64,000 nt of DNA, taken from the NCBI GenBank assembly GCA_016708305.1, contig JADJGB010000001.1:496001-560000 (forward strand), in the 5' to 3' direction. The notes beneath the pieces were generated by a model that worked only from the letters and a program-made list of their open reading frames with translations, was not told the DNA's origin and searched no databases. Each line of letters begins with the position of its first letter. Positions within the stretch are counted from its first letter, which is position 1. The position numbers and the translations under genes are program-made. The DNA comes from Sphingobacteriales bacterium. GTDB lineage: Bacteria; Bacteroidota; Bacteroidia; Chitinophagales; Chitinophagaceae. Below are positions 10,556 to 18,448 of the stretch, in pieces.

Positions 10556-10589
10556 AAACCTCCTTTGATTTTCATCTAGGAGGTTTTTT
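10556..10589 (+). terminator. rho-independent terminator after sdhB
   Basis: Perfect 9-bp stem AAACCTCCT / AGGAGGTTT with a 13-nt loop, followed by TTT. It closes the sdhCAB transcript 30 nt after the stop codon. Confidence 0.85.
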
Positions 10590-10627
10590 ATTCATTTTCT
10601 TAAATATTTGCTTTCTGAGGTATTATA

Positions 10628-11401
10628 ATGGAGTACGCAATTATTTCAGTGCCGGCCGCACCCGTCAGGCGAAAACCTTCTCACAGAAAAGAAATGACCA
10701 ATCAGTTATTGTTTGGCGATGCCGTCAGAATTTTAAAGAGAAAGGGTAAAAGATGGGTAAAGGTTGAAAGTCTTTATGATGGTTACAAAGGATGGGTAAC
10801 CAATCATTTGATTACAATTGTAAAAAAGAAGAAGGCTTTACAACCATCAATTTATCTGACTGGAGAAATAATAAACACGATAAATTTTAATGGCTTCATT
10901 ATGCATATCCCACTGGGGGCGTGTTTGCCTGACTTTGAAAATAATGTGGGTGCGATAGGAAGTCTTAAGTACGAACATTCGGGCAAAACTATTTGTGTTA
11001 CAGAGCAAAATATTTCTAAAGGAGAACTTGTCGAAAAAAATTCTAAACAATGGCTGAATGTACCTTACTTATGGGGAGGTAAAACGATTTTGGGTGTGGA
11101 TTGCAGCGGTTTTGCACAAATGGTTTTTAAGATGGCGGGAGTAGCTGTGTTAAGGGATGCGCGGCAACAGGCAGAGCAGGGAAAACTTGTCCCAAATCTT
11201 GTTGAAGCACAACGGGGCGATTTGGCTTTTTTTGATGATAAGGATGAAATAGTGCATGTGGGCATTTTCTTGGGAGAAAGCAAAATCATTCATGCAGCAG
11301 GAATGGTGCGAATTGATACAATTACCGAAAAAGGGATTGTAAACACAGACACGGGAAAACAAACCCATCAGTTAAAAATCATCAAACGATATTTCATCTG
11401 A
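10628..11401 (+). CDS. NlpC/P60 peptidase with SH3 domains (YkfC-like)
   Basis: Probable gamma-D-glutamyl peptidase acting on peptidoglycan stem peptides during cell-wall turnover or recycling. N-terminal SH3-like segments cover about residues 1-130 (MEYAIISVPAAPVRRKPSHR, then WVKVESLYDGYKGWV). An NlpC/P60 domain covers about residues 135-257, with catalytic Cys159 (GVDCSGFAQ) and His210 (IVHVGIFLG) and the segment YLWGGKT before the Cys. There is no signal peptide, which favours a cytosolic recycling role. Its last 30 nt overlap the convergent gene on the other strand. Confidence 0.85.
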   Translation: MEYAIISVPAAPVRRKPSHRKEMTNQLLFGDAVRILKRKGKRWVKVESLYDGYKGWVTNHLITIVKKKKALQPSIYLTGEIINTINFNGFIMHIPLGACLPDFENNVGAIGSLKYEHSGKTICVTEQNISKGELVEKNSKQWLNVPYLWGGKTILGVDCSGFAQMVFKMAGVAVLRDARQQAEQGKLVPNLVEAQRGDLAFFDDKDEIVHVGIFLGESKIIHAAGMVRIDTITEKGIVNTDTGKQTHQLKIIKRYFI

Positions 11402-12046
11402 CCGTATCTTTTCTTCTTTATAATAACCAAAAGGGATTGCTTTGTTTTTTTCAATATTCATTCTTATCAAGAGGGTAAGCAACAATTGTTTGGATTGTGA
11501 TAATGTTTGCCACCCCAACGTTGCTATTGGTATGGGAGAGAGCGAAAAGCCGGTATAATTATTGACAACTCCATCCTCAATATTTTGTACTCCTTTAAGT
11601 GTAGTTGAATTTGCCCTTTTTAAATCTTTTCTTAATTTTTTATCAAGTTTTTTAAACTCGGAGATAATCAGTCTTCTGTATTCGGGATTGTCATCTGTGT
11701 ATGCAATTATCTGATAACCCATGAATGGGAGGGCGTAGGTACTGTCTGTATCTTCAATTACTTGTTCGTTTTCGGATAGGATGACCTCCATCCTTTTTGC
11801 TTTAAAAATGAAAGGATTGAAGACTTTGTAAATCCCTTTGGCAAGAAAAAGGGAGGTGTAGGTTTGAAGTTTAATCTGTTTATTCAACAAATCAGGGTCT
11901 TCTGCAAATGCCTTGGTGAAGGCGGAAAAACTGCCTTCTAATGGGTTTACTCTGAAGTATTCTTTAACAAGACTTGCAAATCGCTTTTGACCAAAACCTG
12001 TTGCTGTCAAAAGCATGCATATTATAAGGGTACAAAATCTTTTCAT
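11372..12046 (-). CDS. secreted hypothetical protein (224 aa)
   Basis: N-terminal signal peptide (MKRFCTLIICMLLTATGFGQ) indicates export. The mature part is basic and helical, with no motif I can assign. The 3' end overlaps the NlpC/P60 gene tail to tail by 30 nt, so one of the two C-termini is constrained by the other. Function unknown. Confidence 0.7.
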   Translation of the reverse strand: MKRFCTLIICMLLTATGFGQKRFASLVKEYFRVNPLEGSFSAFTKAFAEDPDLLNKQIKLQTYTSLFLAKGIYKVFNPFIFKAKRMEVILSENEQVIEDTDSTYALPFMGYQIIAYTDDNPEYRRLIISEFKKLDKKLRKDLKRANSTTLKGVQNIEDGVVNNYTGFSLSPIPIATLGWQTLSQSKQLLLTLLIRMNIEKNKAIPFGYYKEEKIRSDEISFDDF

Positions 12047-12087
12047 CTTAAGTTTTCCTAAGATAAAAGTAAGCAGTTAAATACTAA

Positions 12088-12630
12088 TTAACTATTAAAA
12101 TTTTCTTTATAATTGTCAATAGCGTCTTTGATAATGGTGAGCGCTGTTTCTCTATCCTGAAAAGTATCAATTTCTACCTTTTTGCTTTCTAATACTTTGT
12201 ATTGCTCAAAGAAGTTGCGCAACTCCAGTAAAAAATGCTGCGGGAGTTCATCAATATTGTCAAAATGGTTCACCGACGGGTCATCCTGAGCCACAGCTAT
12301 GATTTTATCATCATATTCGCCACTGTCAATCATCTGCATATTACCGATAACCTTAGCACGAACCAGGCACAATGAACGGATTGTTTGGGAGCACAGCACT
12401 AATATATCCAAAGGGTCGCGATCCTGACCTAAGGTTTGGGGAATAAACCCATAGTTTACAGGGTAATGAAACGAGGAATAAATAATTCTGTCTAATTTCA
12501 ATAAACCTGTTTGTTTATCTATTTCATATTTTGCTCTCGAACCTTCTGGTATTTCAATAATCGTATTAACAATTTCGGGGGCGTTTGGCCCGTAACTTAC
12601 GCCATGCCAGGGGTGATGTACTTTTAACAT
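12088..12630 (-). CDS. ppa: inorganic pyrophosphatase (soluble, family I)
   Basis: Hydrolyses pyrophosphate and so pulls biosynthetic reactions forward. Family I motifs: EIPEGSRAKYEID, YPVNYGFIPQTLGQDRDPLD (metal-binding aspartates) and DDKIIAVAQDDP. I use Met at 12630 (MLKVHHPWHGVSYG), the usual family start, giving 180 aa; an upstream ATG at 12669 would add 13 residues. A -7-like box TATTTTTG (minus strand, 12691-12684) lies upstream, with no clear -33 element. Confidence 0.94.
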   Translation of the reverse strand: MLKVHHPWHGVSYGPNAPEIVNTIIEIPEGSRAKYEIDKQTGLLKLDRIIYSSFHYPVNYGFIPQTLGQDRDPLDILVLCSQTIRSLCLVRAKVIGNMQMIDSGEYDDKIIAVAQDDPSVNHFDNIDELPQHFLLELRNFFEQYKVLESKKVEIDTFQDRETALTIIKDAIDNYKENFNS

Positions 12631-12749
12631 AATTGCTTGTTTGTGCGAGCTTAAGGCAGAACTGCTCAACTGAAAATTTTGTACAAAAATACACGAAATT
12701 GTTGAAAATATGGGTATGAAAATATTTGAGGTTGCTTTTTAAGAGTTAT

Positions 12750-13187
12750 TTATTTGATGAGCGCTGCGTCTTGTAGGTCATGATCGAACAAATATTTAAA
12801 GTCCACCAGCCATTTGTCACCAATTTTCACTATTTTAAGGGTGTCTGTATTTTCCTTGTGAAAAGAGTTTGAATATATAATGATACTGGTAGCGTCATTA
12901 ATCAACTTTCGGTTGTGGATGTTTACAGAGGCATCCCACAGGCCTTGTTTTTCGTCTGTAGAGAGCCTCACCCTCGATACGGCATCCAGTTGCTGGTCGT
13001 TCACAGAGTCGTGCAGCATAAACCTGCCGGCTTTGTCAAAATCGCCTTTTAAAGCAGCCTGCACAAAACTGATGGCAGTACTCAAATCGTCCTCATCATT
13101 TTCAGATGTGGAAGCGCTCGTATCGTTGCCACTGTTGCACGCCAACAATGAAAAAAGCAGGAATAAAAAGTAAAAATATCCATTCAT
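12750..13187 (-). CDS. small lipoprotein with NTF2-like fold (DUF4878-type)
   Basis: 145 residues. Lipoprotein signal with lipobox LLAC (about residues 14-17), then a low-complexity Ser/Asp/Glu linker and a domain resembling the DUF4878 group, small alpha+beta proteins anchored in the envelope (AISFVQAALKGDFDKAGRFM; KIGDKWLVDF). It follows another lipoprotein of the same kind on the same strand with a 28-nt gap, probably one transcript. The role of this family is unknown. Confidence 0.75.
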   Translation of the reverse strand: MNGYFYFLFLLFSLLACNSGNDTSASTSENDEDDLSTAISFVQAALKGDFDKAGRFMLHDSVNDQQLDAVSRVRLSTDEKQGLWDASVNIHNRKLINDATSIIIYSNSFHKENTDTLKIVKIGDKWLVDFKYLFDHDLQDAALIK

Positions 13188-13215
13188 CCATGCAAATTAC
13201 AAACTTTATAAGAGA

Positions 13216-13812
13216 TTATTCGGTTTTTAATCTTTCCAGACCTTTTTGAATTTCTTCTAATTTTTTTGGGTCAATATTCTTCAAAACACTGTCTGCAACT
13301 TCCATAGAGTGTTTCAGCTCATCTGCGTTCAAAAGTTCTGAATCTTCTGGATGTAGATTGTTCATGTCCTTTCCTTCTACTTTGTTAATTTGATTTTTCC
13401 CCATCTTCATCAGTGCAGACATGCTGAAATCCACTTTCCAGTGTCCGTCTTCTTTCACAAGGGTAAACTCAGCAGCCTCCTGATTTCGGGCTTTATTGGT
13501 TACGCTCACATAGGCTTTATCTCCCTCTATCCTTGCTTTGCCAATTTCAACATCTTGAAATTCTTTTACAGGATCGTTGTCCTTATTGGCATCTTTCATT
13601 GTTTCGGCAAGATCCATGCCTTTTTTTACCATATCCAGTGTGGTTTTGCTGTCTTTGGTTGCCAGTTTGGATGCGCCATCAATATCTTTTTTGGCCATCA
13701 GTTCAAAAAATGCTTTCAAAACTGTATTTGGGTCATTGCTATCGGCAGCGCCACAACCTGTCATAAAAATGAATATTGCGCCAGCCATCAGTAGTGCGGA
13801 GATTTTCTTCAT
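13216..13812 (-). CDS. DUF4878-type lipoprotein (198 aa)
   Basis: Lipobox MTGC near residues 18-21 after a short hydrophobic signal, then a domain with the pattern VLKAFFELMAKKDIDGASKL and EDGHWKVDFSM, which fits DUF4878 (NTF2-like). A charged helical C-terminal tail of about 50 residues follows. Related in layout to its downstream neighbour, so possibly an old duplication. Envelope-anchored; function unknown. Confidence 0.78.
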   Translation of the reverse strand: MKKISALLMAGAIFIFMTGCGAADSNDPNTVLKAFFELMAKKDIDGASKLATKDSKTTLDMVKKGMDLAETMKDANKDNDPVKEFQDVEIGKARIEGDKAYVSVTNKARNQEAAEFTLVKEDGHWKVDFSMSALMKMGKNQINKVEGKDMNNLHPEDSELLNADELKHSMEVADSVLKNIDPKKLEEIQKGLERLKTE

Positions 13813-14029
13813 GATTTGTTTATTTTAATAATAAGTACGAATTAAATACAGTTTTTGCATACGACAAAATAATATTTTCTTAAAACACCAATGCATGATT
13901 TTTTTTAGCTAATAGGCTTTTACAAAATTCCGTTTTCTGATAGGATTTAAATTGACTTTCATCATTTATTTTACATTTTTATTGTAACACATTGATTATT
14001 TATTAATTTAGCCTTTAATTTTTGCCAGA

Positions 14030-15202
14030 ATGAAAGTACGTTTTCAATCTCTCGATGTTTTCAGGGGCGCTACGGTTTGCCTGATGATATTAGTAAATAA
14101 CCCCGGCAGTTGGTCCCATATTTTTAAGCCATTGGCACATGCCAAATGGCAGGGTCTTACTCCAACAGACCTCGTTTTTCCCTTCTTTTTGTTTGCAGTT
14201 GGCAATGCCATGAGTTTTGTAATTCCACGACTTAGGCAGGCAGGAGATGCTGCTTTCTGGAGAAAAATTATAAAAAGAACACTCATCATTTTTGCAATTG
14301 GCCTCTTTCTCAACTGGTATCCTTTTATCAGATGGAATAATGATTCATTGCAGTTCATCAGTTGGGTAAACAGTTCCAATCCCGAAAAAGGGGTAAGAAT
14401 ACTGGGAGTGCTGCAAAGAATTGCACTGTGTTATTTCTTTGCTTCATTAATTATTTATTATTTAAAGCCAAAGATGGCATTTTTTGTTTCGTTGGTGCTT
14501 CTGCTGCTTTATTGGGCTATTTGTCTTATCGGAAATCCTACCGATCCATTCAGCCTTGAAGGCTGGTATGGCAATGTGATAGATAGGGCTGTCTTAGGAG
14601 TTTCGCACATGTATAAGGGCGAAGGCGTACCCTTTGATCCGGAAGGAATACTAAGCACCCTGCCGGCTATTGTGCAGGTGGTCTTTGGATACTTTGTGGG
14701 CGTGTATATCAAAAGCAATAGCGTGGAACCCAATCCTGAGCAACCCACGGGCGCTGTTTATAAGATGCTTACCGGCTTGTTTGTAAGTGGCGTGGCATTG
14801 CTGATTACCGGTTTTGCCTGGGATACTGTTTTCCCCATCAATAAAAAAATATGGACAAGCTCTTATGTGATTTATACCACAGGCCTCGCTACCATCACCA
14901 TTGCCACCATGATTTATTTGATGGAAGTAAAAAAAGTCAAGGGATTTATCAGTATTTTCTTTGAAGCCTTTGGCAAAAATCCGTTGTTCATATTTGGACT
15001 GAGTGCTTTTCTTCCCAAGACATTAGGGCTCATCAGAATGGGCGAAGGATTTACCCCCTGGAACTGGCTTTATAAGAAAGTATTTATCCATACTCCGGGT
15101 GTGCCGGAAATCGGTTCCTTGCTGTATGCCATCTCCGTCATCGTTTTTATGTGGGCAATAGCCTGGTGGATGGACAAAAAGAAAATCTACATCAAGGTTT
15201 AA
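14030..15202 (+). CDS. multipass acyltransferase-like membrane protein (DUF5009 / HGSNAT type)
   Basis: 390 residues with about ten hydrophobic segments. The start MKVRFQSLDVFRGATV, then LTPTDLVFPFFLFAVGNAMS, is the signature of the COG4299 group, relatives of heparan-alpha-glucosaminide N-acetyltransferase. Such proteins are thought to move an acetyl group across the membrane onto a sugar. Substrate unknown here. Intact frame and its own upstream region of about 215 nt. Confidence 0.82.
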   Translation: MKVRFQSLDVFRGATVCLMILVNNPGSWSHIFKPLAHAKWQGLTPTDLVFPFFLFAVGNAMSFVIPRLRQAGDAAFWRKIIKRTLIIFAIGLFLNWYPFIRWNNDSLQFISWVNSSNPEKGVRILGVLQRIALCYFFASLIIYYLKPKMAFFVSLVLLLLYWAICLIGNPTDPFSLEGWYGNVIDRAVLGVSHMYKGEGVPFDPEGILSTLPAIVQVVFGYFVGVYIKSNSVEPNPEQPTGAVYKMLTGLFVSGVALLITGFAWDTVFPINKKIWTSSYVIYTTGLATITIATMIYLMEVKKVKGFISIFFEAFGKNPLFIFGLSAFLPKTLGLIRMGEGFTPWNWLYKKVFIHTPGVPEIGSLLYAISVIVFMWAIAWWMDKKKIYIKV

Positions 15203-15210
15203 AAGTTTTA

Positions 15211-15669
15211 TTATCCCATAGCAACACCCAGTCCGGTTGCAATAACAGCTACAATCATCAACAGGATGCTGATGATGATAAGTACTACCCATATTTTAAA
15301 ATAGGTACCTAAGTTGTATAATCCGTTAGACAATAGTTGGTGGTTATTCTCTGAAATGGACTTTCTGGTTAATGTAGAAAACCGGTACAAAAAATAAAAC
15401 AGTATTAGATTGAAAACCAAAGACAAAATTACCGAGATGATAGTGCCCGAAGTCTGAAACTGAGCCATTTTTTCATCAAAACCTTCCTTTGCAGCCACTT
15501 TGGACACCGGATTTGGATTGATAAAAAAGGTAACCAACCCAATTGCCGAACCAATGATTGATAGTAAGGCGGCTATCCCTGCCAACTTAGCAGCGCCTGC
15601 AATTTTTTCTTTGGTATATTCATCAAACAGAGGTGATGAAGATGTACTATATAAAATTTTATTTTCCAT
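15211..15669 (-). CDS. small integral membrane protein (152 aa)
   Basis: Three to four predicted membrane segments (IAGAAKLAGIAALLSIIGSA; a central LSLVFNLILFYFLYRF; a C-terminal LIIISILLMIVAVIATG). It resembles its upstream neighbour in layout and its start codon overlaps that gene's stop (TAATG), so the two are translationally coupled paralogues. Possibly DUF5362-like; function unknown. Confidence 0.68.
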   Translation of the reverse strand: MENKILYSTSSSPLFDEYTKEKIAGAAKLAGIAALLSIIGSAIGLVTFFINPNPVSKVAAKEGFDEKMAQFQTSGTIISVILSLVFNLILFYFLYRFSTLTRKSISENNHQLLSNGLYNLGTYFKIWVVLIIISILLMIVAVIATGLGVAMG

Positions 15670-16094
15670 TATTCAAAAAGTTTTGAAATGTTAGCAAATA
15701 AACTTATCGCACCAAAAACTGTAAGCACTACAAAAAACCGCTTCAGATATACAAAGCCCTCCGCAATAAGCAGTTTGTCCTGCATTGCCACACCCTGATC
15801 CAGCAACTGCGCAGCTTTGAACAAAAAATATAAAAATGCGGCAAAAACAAAAAAGAAAATAAAGAATACAAAAATTACCGCACCATACAGCCCTTCCATT
15901 TTTATCGGCAGGGCTTCGGTTACTGTTTTCATAATTTCTGCGCCACCAATCAATAATGACATTACCACAAAGGCGCCCATTGCAAAACCAAAAATTGAAA
16001 TGAACCTTGTCCATTTGGCTATGCTTTGAAGACCTCTCGCCACCTCGGGGTTAATAGTTGGTTCCGGTTGTGAGTTTTGAAGATTTTCTTCCAT
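15669..16094 (-). CDS. small integral membrane protein (141 aa), paralogue of its neighbour
   Basis: Charged N-terminus with PEVARGLQSIAKWTRFISI, followed by membrane segments and a C-terminal block (LLIAEGFVYLKRFFVVLTVF) typical of small Bacteroidota membrane proteins of DUF5362 type. It shares one base with the next gene (TAATG). Lies between miaA and that gene on the minus strand. Function unknown. Confidence 0.68.
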   Translation of the reverse strand: MEENLQNSQPEPTINPEVARGLQSIAKWTRFISIFGFAMGAFVVMSLLIGGAEIMKTVTEALPIKMEGLYGAVIFVFFIFFFVFAAFLYFLFKAAQLLDQGVAMQDKLLIAEGFVYLKRFFVVLTVFGAISLFANISKLFE

Positions 16095-16130
16095 AAAAAA
16101 TGAATATTGAAAATTAAAATTAATTGATGA

Positions 16131-17040
16131 TTACTTTTCTGCCAAATGCTTTTCTATAAATGCGATGATATTTTCATCAACATTGATAGCATAAATGTCT
16201 TTTTGCTTTTTAAACCATGTAATTTGTCGCTTGGCATAATTTCTGGTATGCTGCTTAATCAGTTTTACCGCTTCTTCTTTGGAAATGCTGCCGTCAAAGT
16301 AAGCAAACAATTCTTTGTATCCTACTGTATGCAACGCATTCAGATGACGGTAAGAGTATAAATTACGGGCTTCATCTTTAAGCCCTGCCCGCATCATGGC
16401 ATCCACCCGCAGGTTGATTCTGTCATAAAGTTGTTCGCGTGGCATTTGCAATGCTATCTGCAAAATATTGAATAAGCGTTTTTCTTTTCAAAGGTTCTAA
16501 AAGAAAGCACAGACTTGCCGGTAGCTTCTTCCACTTCCAGCGCCCGCATCATTCGTTGCGGGTTTTGCATCTCCCCGGCGGCGGCAAATGCCTGGTCTTT
16601 TAATTGCAATTGTTGCTGCAGCCACTGATTCCGAACATTTTATAACCCTCCAAAATATTATTGCGAATTTCAGCCGGAATATCGGGCATTTCATCCATCC
16701 CTTCCACAAGCGCTTTTATGTAAAGCCCTGTTCCTCCAGTTACGACAACGATCGAATGTTGAACAAACAAATCTTTGAGCAAATCCAACGCATATTTTTC
16801 GTACCAGGCTGCATTAATGTCATCATGAATGTGGTGCGAGGCAATAAAATAGTGTGGTACAGCCTTCAGTTCTTCCTCCTGTGGTCTGGCTACGCCGATA
16901 TTTAGTTCCTTGTAACACTGCCTGCTGTCGGCAGAAAGGATTACTGTGTTATAGTGCTTTGCAACCTTGATGGCCACACCGGTCTTGCCAGTGGCGGTTG
17001 GTCCTGCTATGATGATCAATGTGGGTAACTTAGATTGCAA
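16131..17040 (-). CDS. miaA: tRNA dimethylallyltransferase
   Basis: Adds the dimethylallyl group to A37 of tRNAs that read UNN codons. P-loop IAGPTATGKTGVAIKVAK near residues 11-28, then SADSRQCYKELNIG and VVTGGTGLYIKALVEG. C-terminal part: QMPREQLYDRINLRVDAMM and QITWFKKQ. Two single-base deletions near 16630 and 16470 split the frame. With both restored the product is about 303 residues, the usual length. I regard these as sequence errors, as elsewhere in the window. Confidence 0.9.
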
Positions 17041-17113
17041 TTATTGAAGAGTGGTTAGGTAAGTATATACTTTAGATTTATTGTACATTTGCCTTTTGCG
17101 CGATGCAAAAGGA

Positions 17114-17683
17114 TTAATCTTCATCTCCATCTTCCTGATAGTCGTCAGCCATTTCTTCCACGCCGTAATCTTCGCCCTGCTCATCTTTTTCTCCAAAGCC
17201 GTCTGCTCCTTTGCTGAGGTCATATTTTTCTTCAATATCGGCAAACTTTTCACCCAGCAAACCTTTGGTGCCATATTGTTTGGGGCCGATGCCTTCGGAT
17301 CTTACTAATGCAGGGTAAATAATTTTTGGGTCATCATCTTTGGAAACATTTATCAACTCTACTAAAAAATTCCAGAACTTATGAAAATCATAAGTGTATG
17401 TAAAGCGCTGATTGGTATTTTTGATTTCGGAGGCAATGGAGGTCTCCTTCATCAGCAATGGCGGCGCTTTGTGTTCGAAGTTGTAAATTTCAAGTGAAAT
17501 TTCGCGGCCATGCTGCCAACTGTCATTGCTTCTGTAGAAAGTAGCCTGATGTTTATTGTCAAAATCATAGGCTTTCAGGATGGCTTCATGGAAGTCATAA
17601 AACGTTTGCGAAGGTCTTATCACGATATCGCGATAAATACTTTCGTCTTCCTCATAATACACTCTGAATTTGAAAATTGCCAT
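17114..17683 (-). CDS. plasmid pRiA4b ORF-3-like protein
   Basis: Starts MAIFKFRVYYEEDESIYRDI, continues SQTFYDFHEAILKAYDFDNK and ATFYRSNDSW, the pattern of the PRiA4_ORF3 family. The C-terminal 30 residues are strongly acidic. A longer in-frame start at 17767 exists but adds residues not seen in the family. 189 aa. Despite the plasmid-derived family name, these are common chromosomal genes in Bacteroidota; role unknown. Confidence 0.75.
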   Translation of the reverse strand: MAIFKFRVYYEEDESIYRDIVIRPSQTFYDFHEAILKAYDFDNKHQATFYRSNDSWQHGREISLEIYNFEHKAPPLLMKETSIASEIKNTNQRFTYTYDFHKFWNFLVELINVSKDDDPKIIYPALVRSEGIGPKQYGTKGLLGEKFADIEEKYDLSKGADGFGEKDEQGEDYGVEEMADDYQEDGDED

Positions 17684-17745
17684 AAGCGAAATTAAGCATT
17701 TATTTGTAATATTCCTTACTGATAATTTTAATTTTAAAGAATGAA

Positions 17746-17775
17746 TTTGGGCTTCATCCACTTCCAATAACTTTG
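17746..17775 (+). promoter_or_regulatory. Bacteroidota-type promoter of yqgE
   Basis: TTTG at 17746-17749, an 18-nt spacer and an exact TAACTTTG -7 box at 17768-17775. The expected start is near 17781, about 15 nt before the yqgE ATG. Confidence 0.55.
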
Positions 17776-17795
17776 TAAAAACAAAAACTTTAAAT

Positions 17796-18254
17796 ATGTC
17801 CAGTTCTCATAATTCATTACAAGGAAGGTATATAATGGCTACCTCGGTTTTAATCAACACTTATTTTGAAGCCGCCATAATTTTCATTACCGAGCATAAC
17901 GAAAACGGCGCAATTGGGTATATAATCAACCAGCCATACCCGCGGCGGTTTAACGAGCTGGTAGCGTTTATAGATAGCCCGCCTATTCTTTTGTACGAAG
18001 GCGGACCGGTGGAACACGAAAAGTTGTTTTTTATTCACAGGCGCAAGGATTTGGTACCGGACAGTATTTTGGTTGCGGATAATATTTATATCGGCGGAAA
18101 TTTTACAAACGCAGTGCAACTGATAAATACAGGCATTTTTCCGCTATCGGATTTTAAACTCTTTATCGGCTATTGCGGCTGGGATGCCGGCGAATTAGAA
18201 GCAGAAATTGCAGAAGGCAGTTGGGAACCTACCGGTGGTAAATTATTTGACTAA
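17796..18254 (+). CDS. yqgE: YqgE/AlgH family protein
   Basis: 152 residues of the UPF0301 fold: GRYIMATSVLINTYFEAAII, then ENGAIGYIINQPYPRRFNEL, LLYEGGPVEHEKLFFIHRR and a C-terminal FIGYCGWDAGELEAEI with GSW. The biochemical role is not settled; the fold is common in Gram-negative bacteria. A little shorter than the usual 180-190 residues. It is the last ordinary gene before the CRISPR locus; the tracrRNA terminator begins 27 nt after its stop. Confidence 0.9.
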   Translation: MSSSHNSLQGRYIMATSVLINTYFEAAIIFITEHNENGAIGYIINQPYPRRFNELVAFIDSPPILLYEGGPVEHEKLFFIHRRKDLVPDSILVADNIYIGGNFTNAVQLINTGIFPLSDFKLFIGYCGWDAGELEAEIAEGSWEPTGGKLFD

Positions 18255-18280
18255 CGATTTGTTTGTGAATAGTTATTGAC

Positions 18281-18306
18281 AAAAAGAAGGCGAGTTGCCC
18301 CGCCTT
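18281..18306 (-). terminator. terminator of the tracrRNA
   Basis: 6-bp stem AAGGCG / CGCCTT with an 8-nt loop, read on the minus strand and followed by CTTTTT. It ends the tracrRNA 27 nt from the yqgE stop. Confidence 0.85.
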
Positions 18307-18353
18307 AAATGTTTTCACAACGGAATAATCCTTATTGTGAATTGCTTTCAAAT
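18281..18353 (-). ncRNA. tracrRNA of the type II-C CRISPR system
   Basis: The minus strand here contains UGAAAGCAAUUCACAA (18350-18335), which pairs without gap or mismatch to bases 2-17 of the minus-strand repeat. Next come a short GGAUUAUUCC hairpin, an AAAC stretch and a rho-independent terminator (AAGGCG / CGCCTT stem, 18306-18287, then CTTTTT). The overall order (anti-repeat, AAUAAGG, nexus, GC hairpin, U-run) parallels the Neisseria II-C tracrRNA. With the promoter at 18389-18359 the RNA would start near 18353 and be about 72 nt, beginning almost directly with the anti-repeat. It is divergent from cas9. Confidence 0.9.
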
Positions 18354-18358
18354 TTTCT

Positions 18359-18389
18359 CAAAGGTAAATGGTTAATTCCAAATAAACAA
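18359..18389 (-). promoter_or_regulatory. promoter of the tracrRNA
   Basis: On the minus strand, TTG (18389-18387), 20 nt, then TACCTTTG (18366-18359), an exact TAnnTTTG -7 box with the same 20-nt spacing as the sdhC promoter. A cas9 promoter must lie back to back at about 18400-18440. A weaker TACCTTTA at 18427-18434 is the best candidate there. Confidence 0.75.
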
Positions 18390-18448
18390 GGGGAAAAATC
18401 CTGTTTTTTCACAATATATTTTGCGCTACCTTTAAAAGCAAAAATACC

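Noticed and set aside
17085..17110. Self-target of the CRISPR spacers at 25282 and 26269 (shared TTTGCCTTTTGCGC)
   Set aside because: Only 14 bases match, in a partly palindromic stretch; the rest of the spacer differs.
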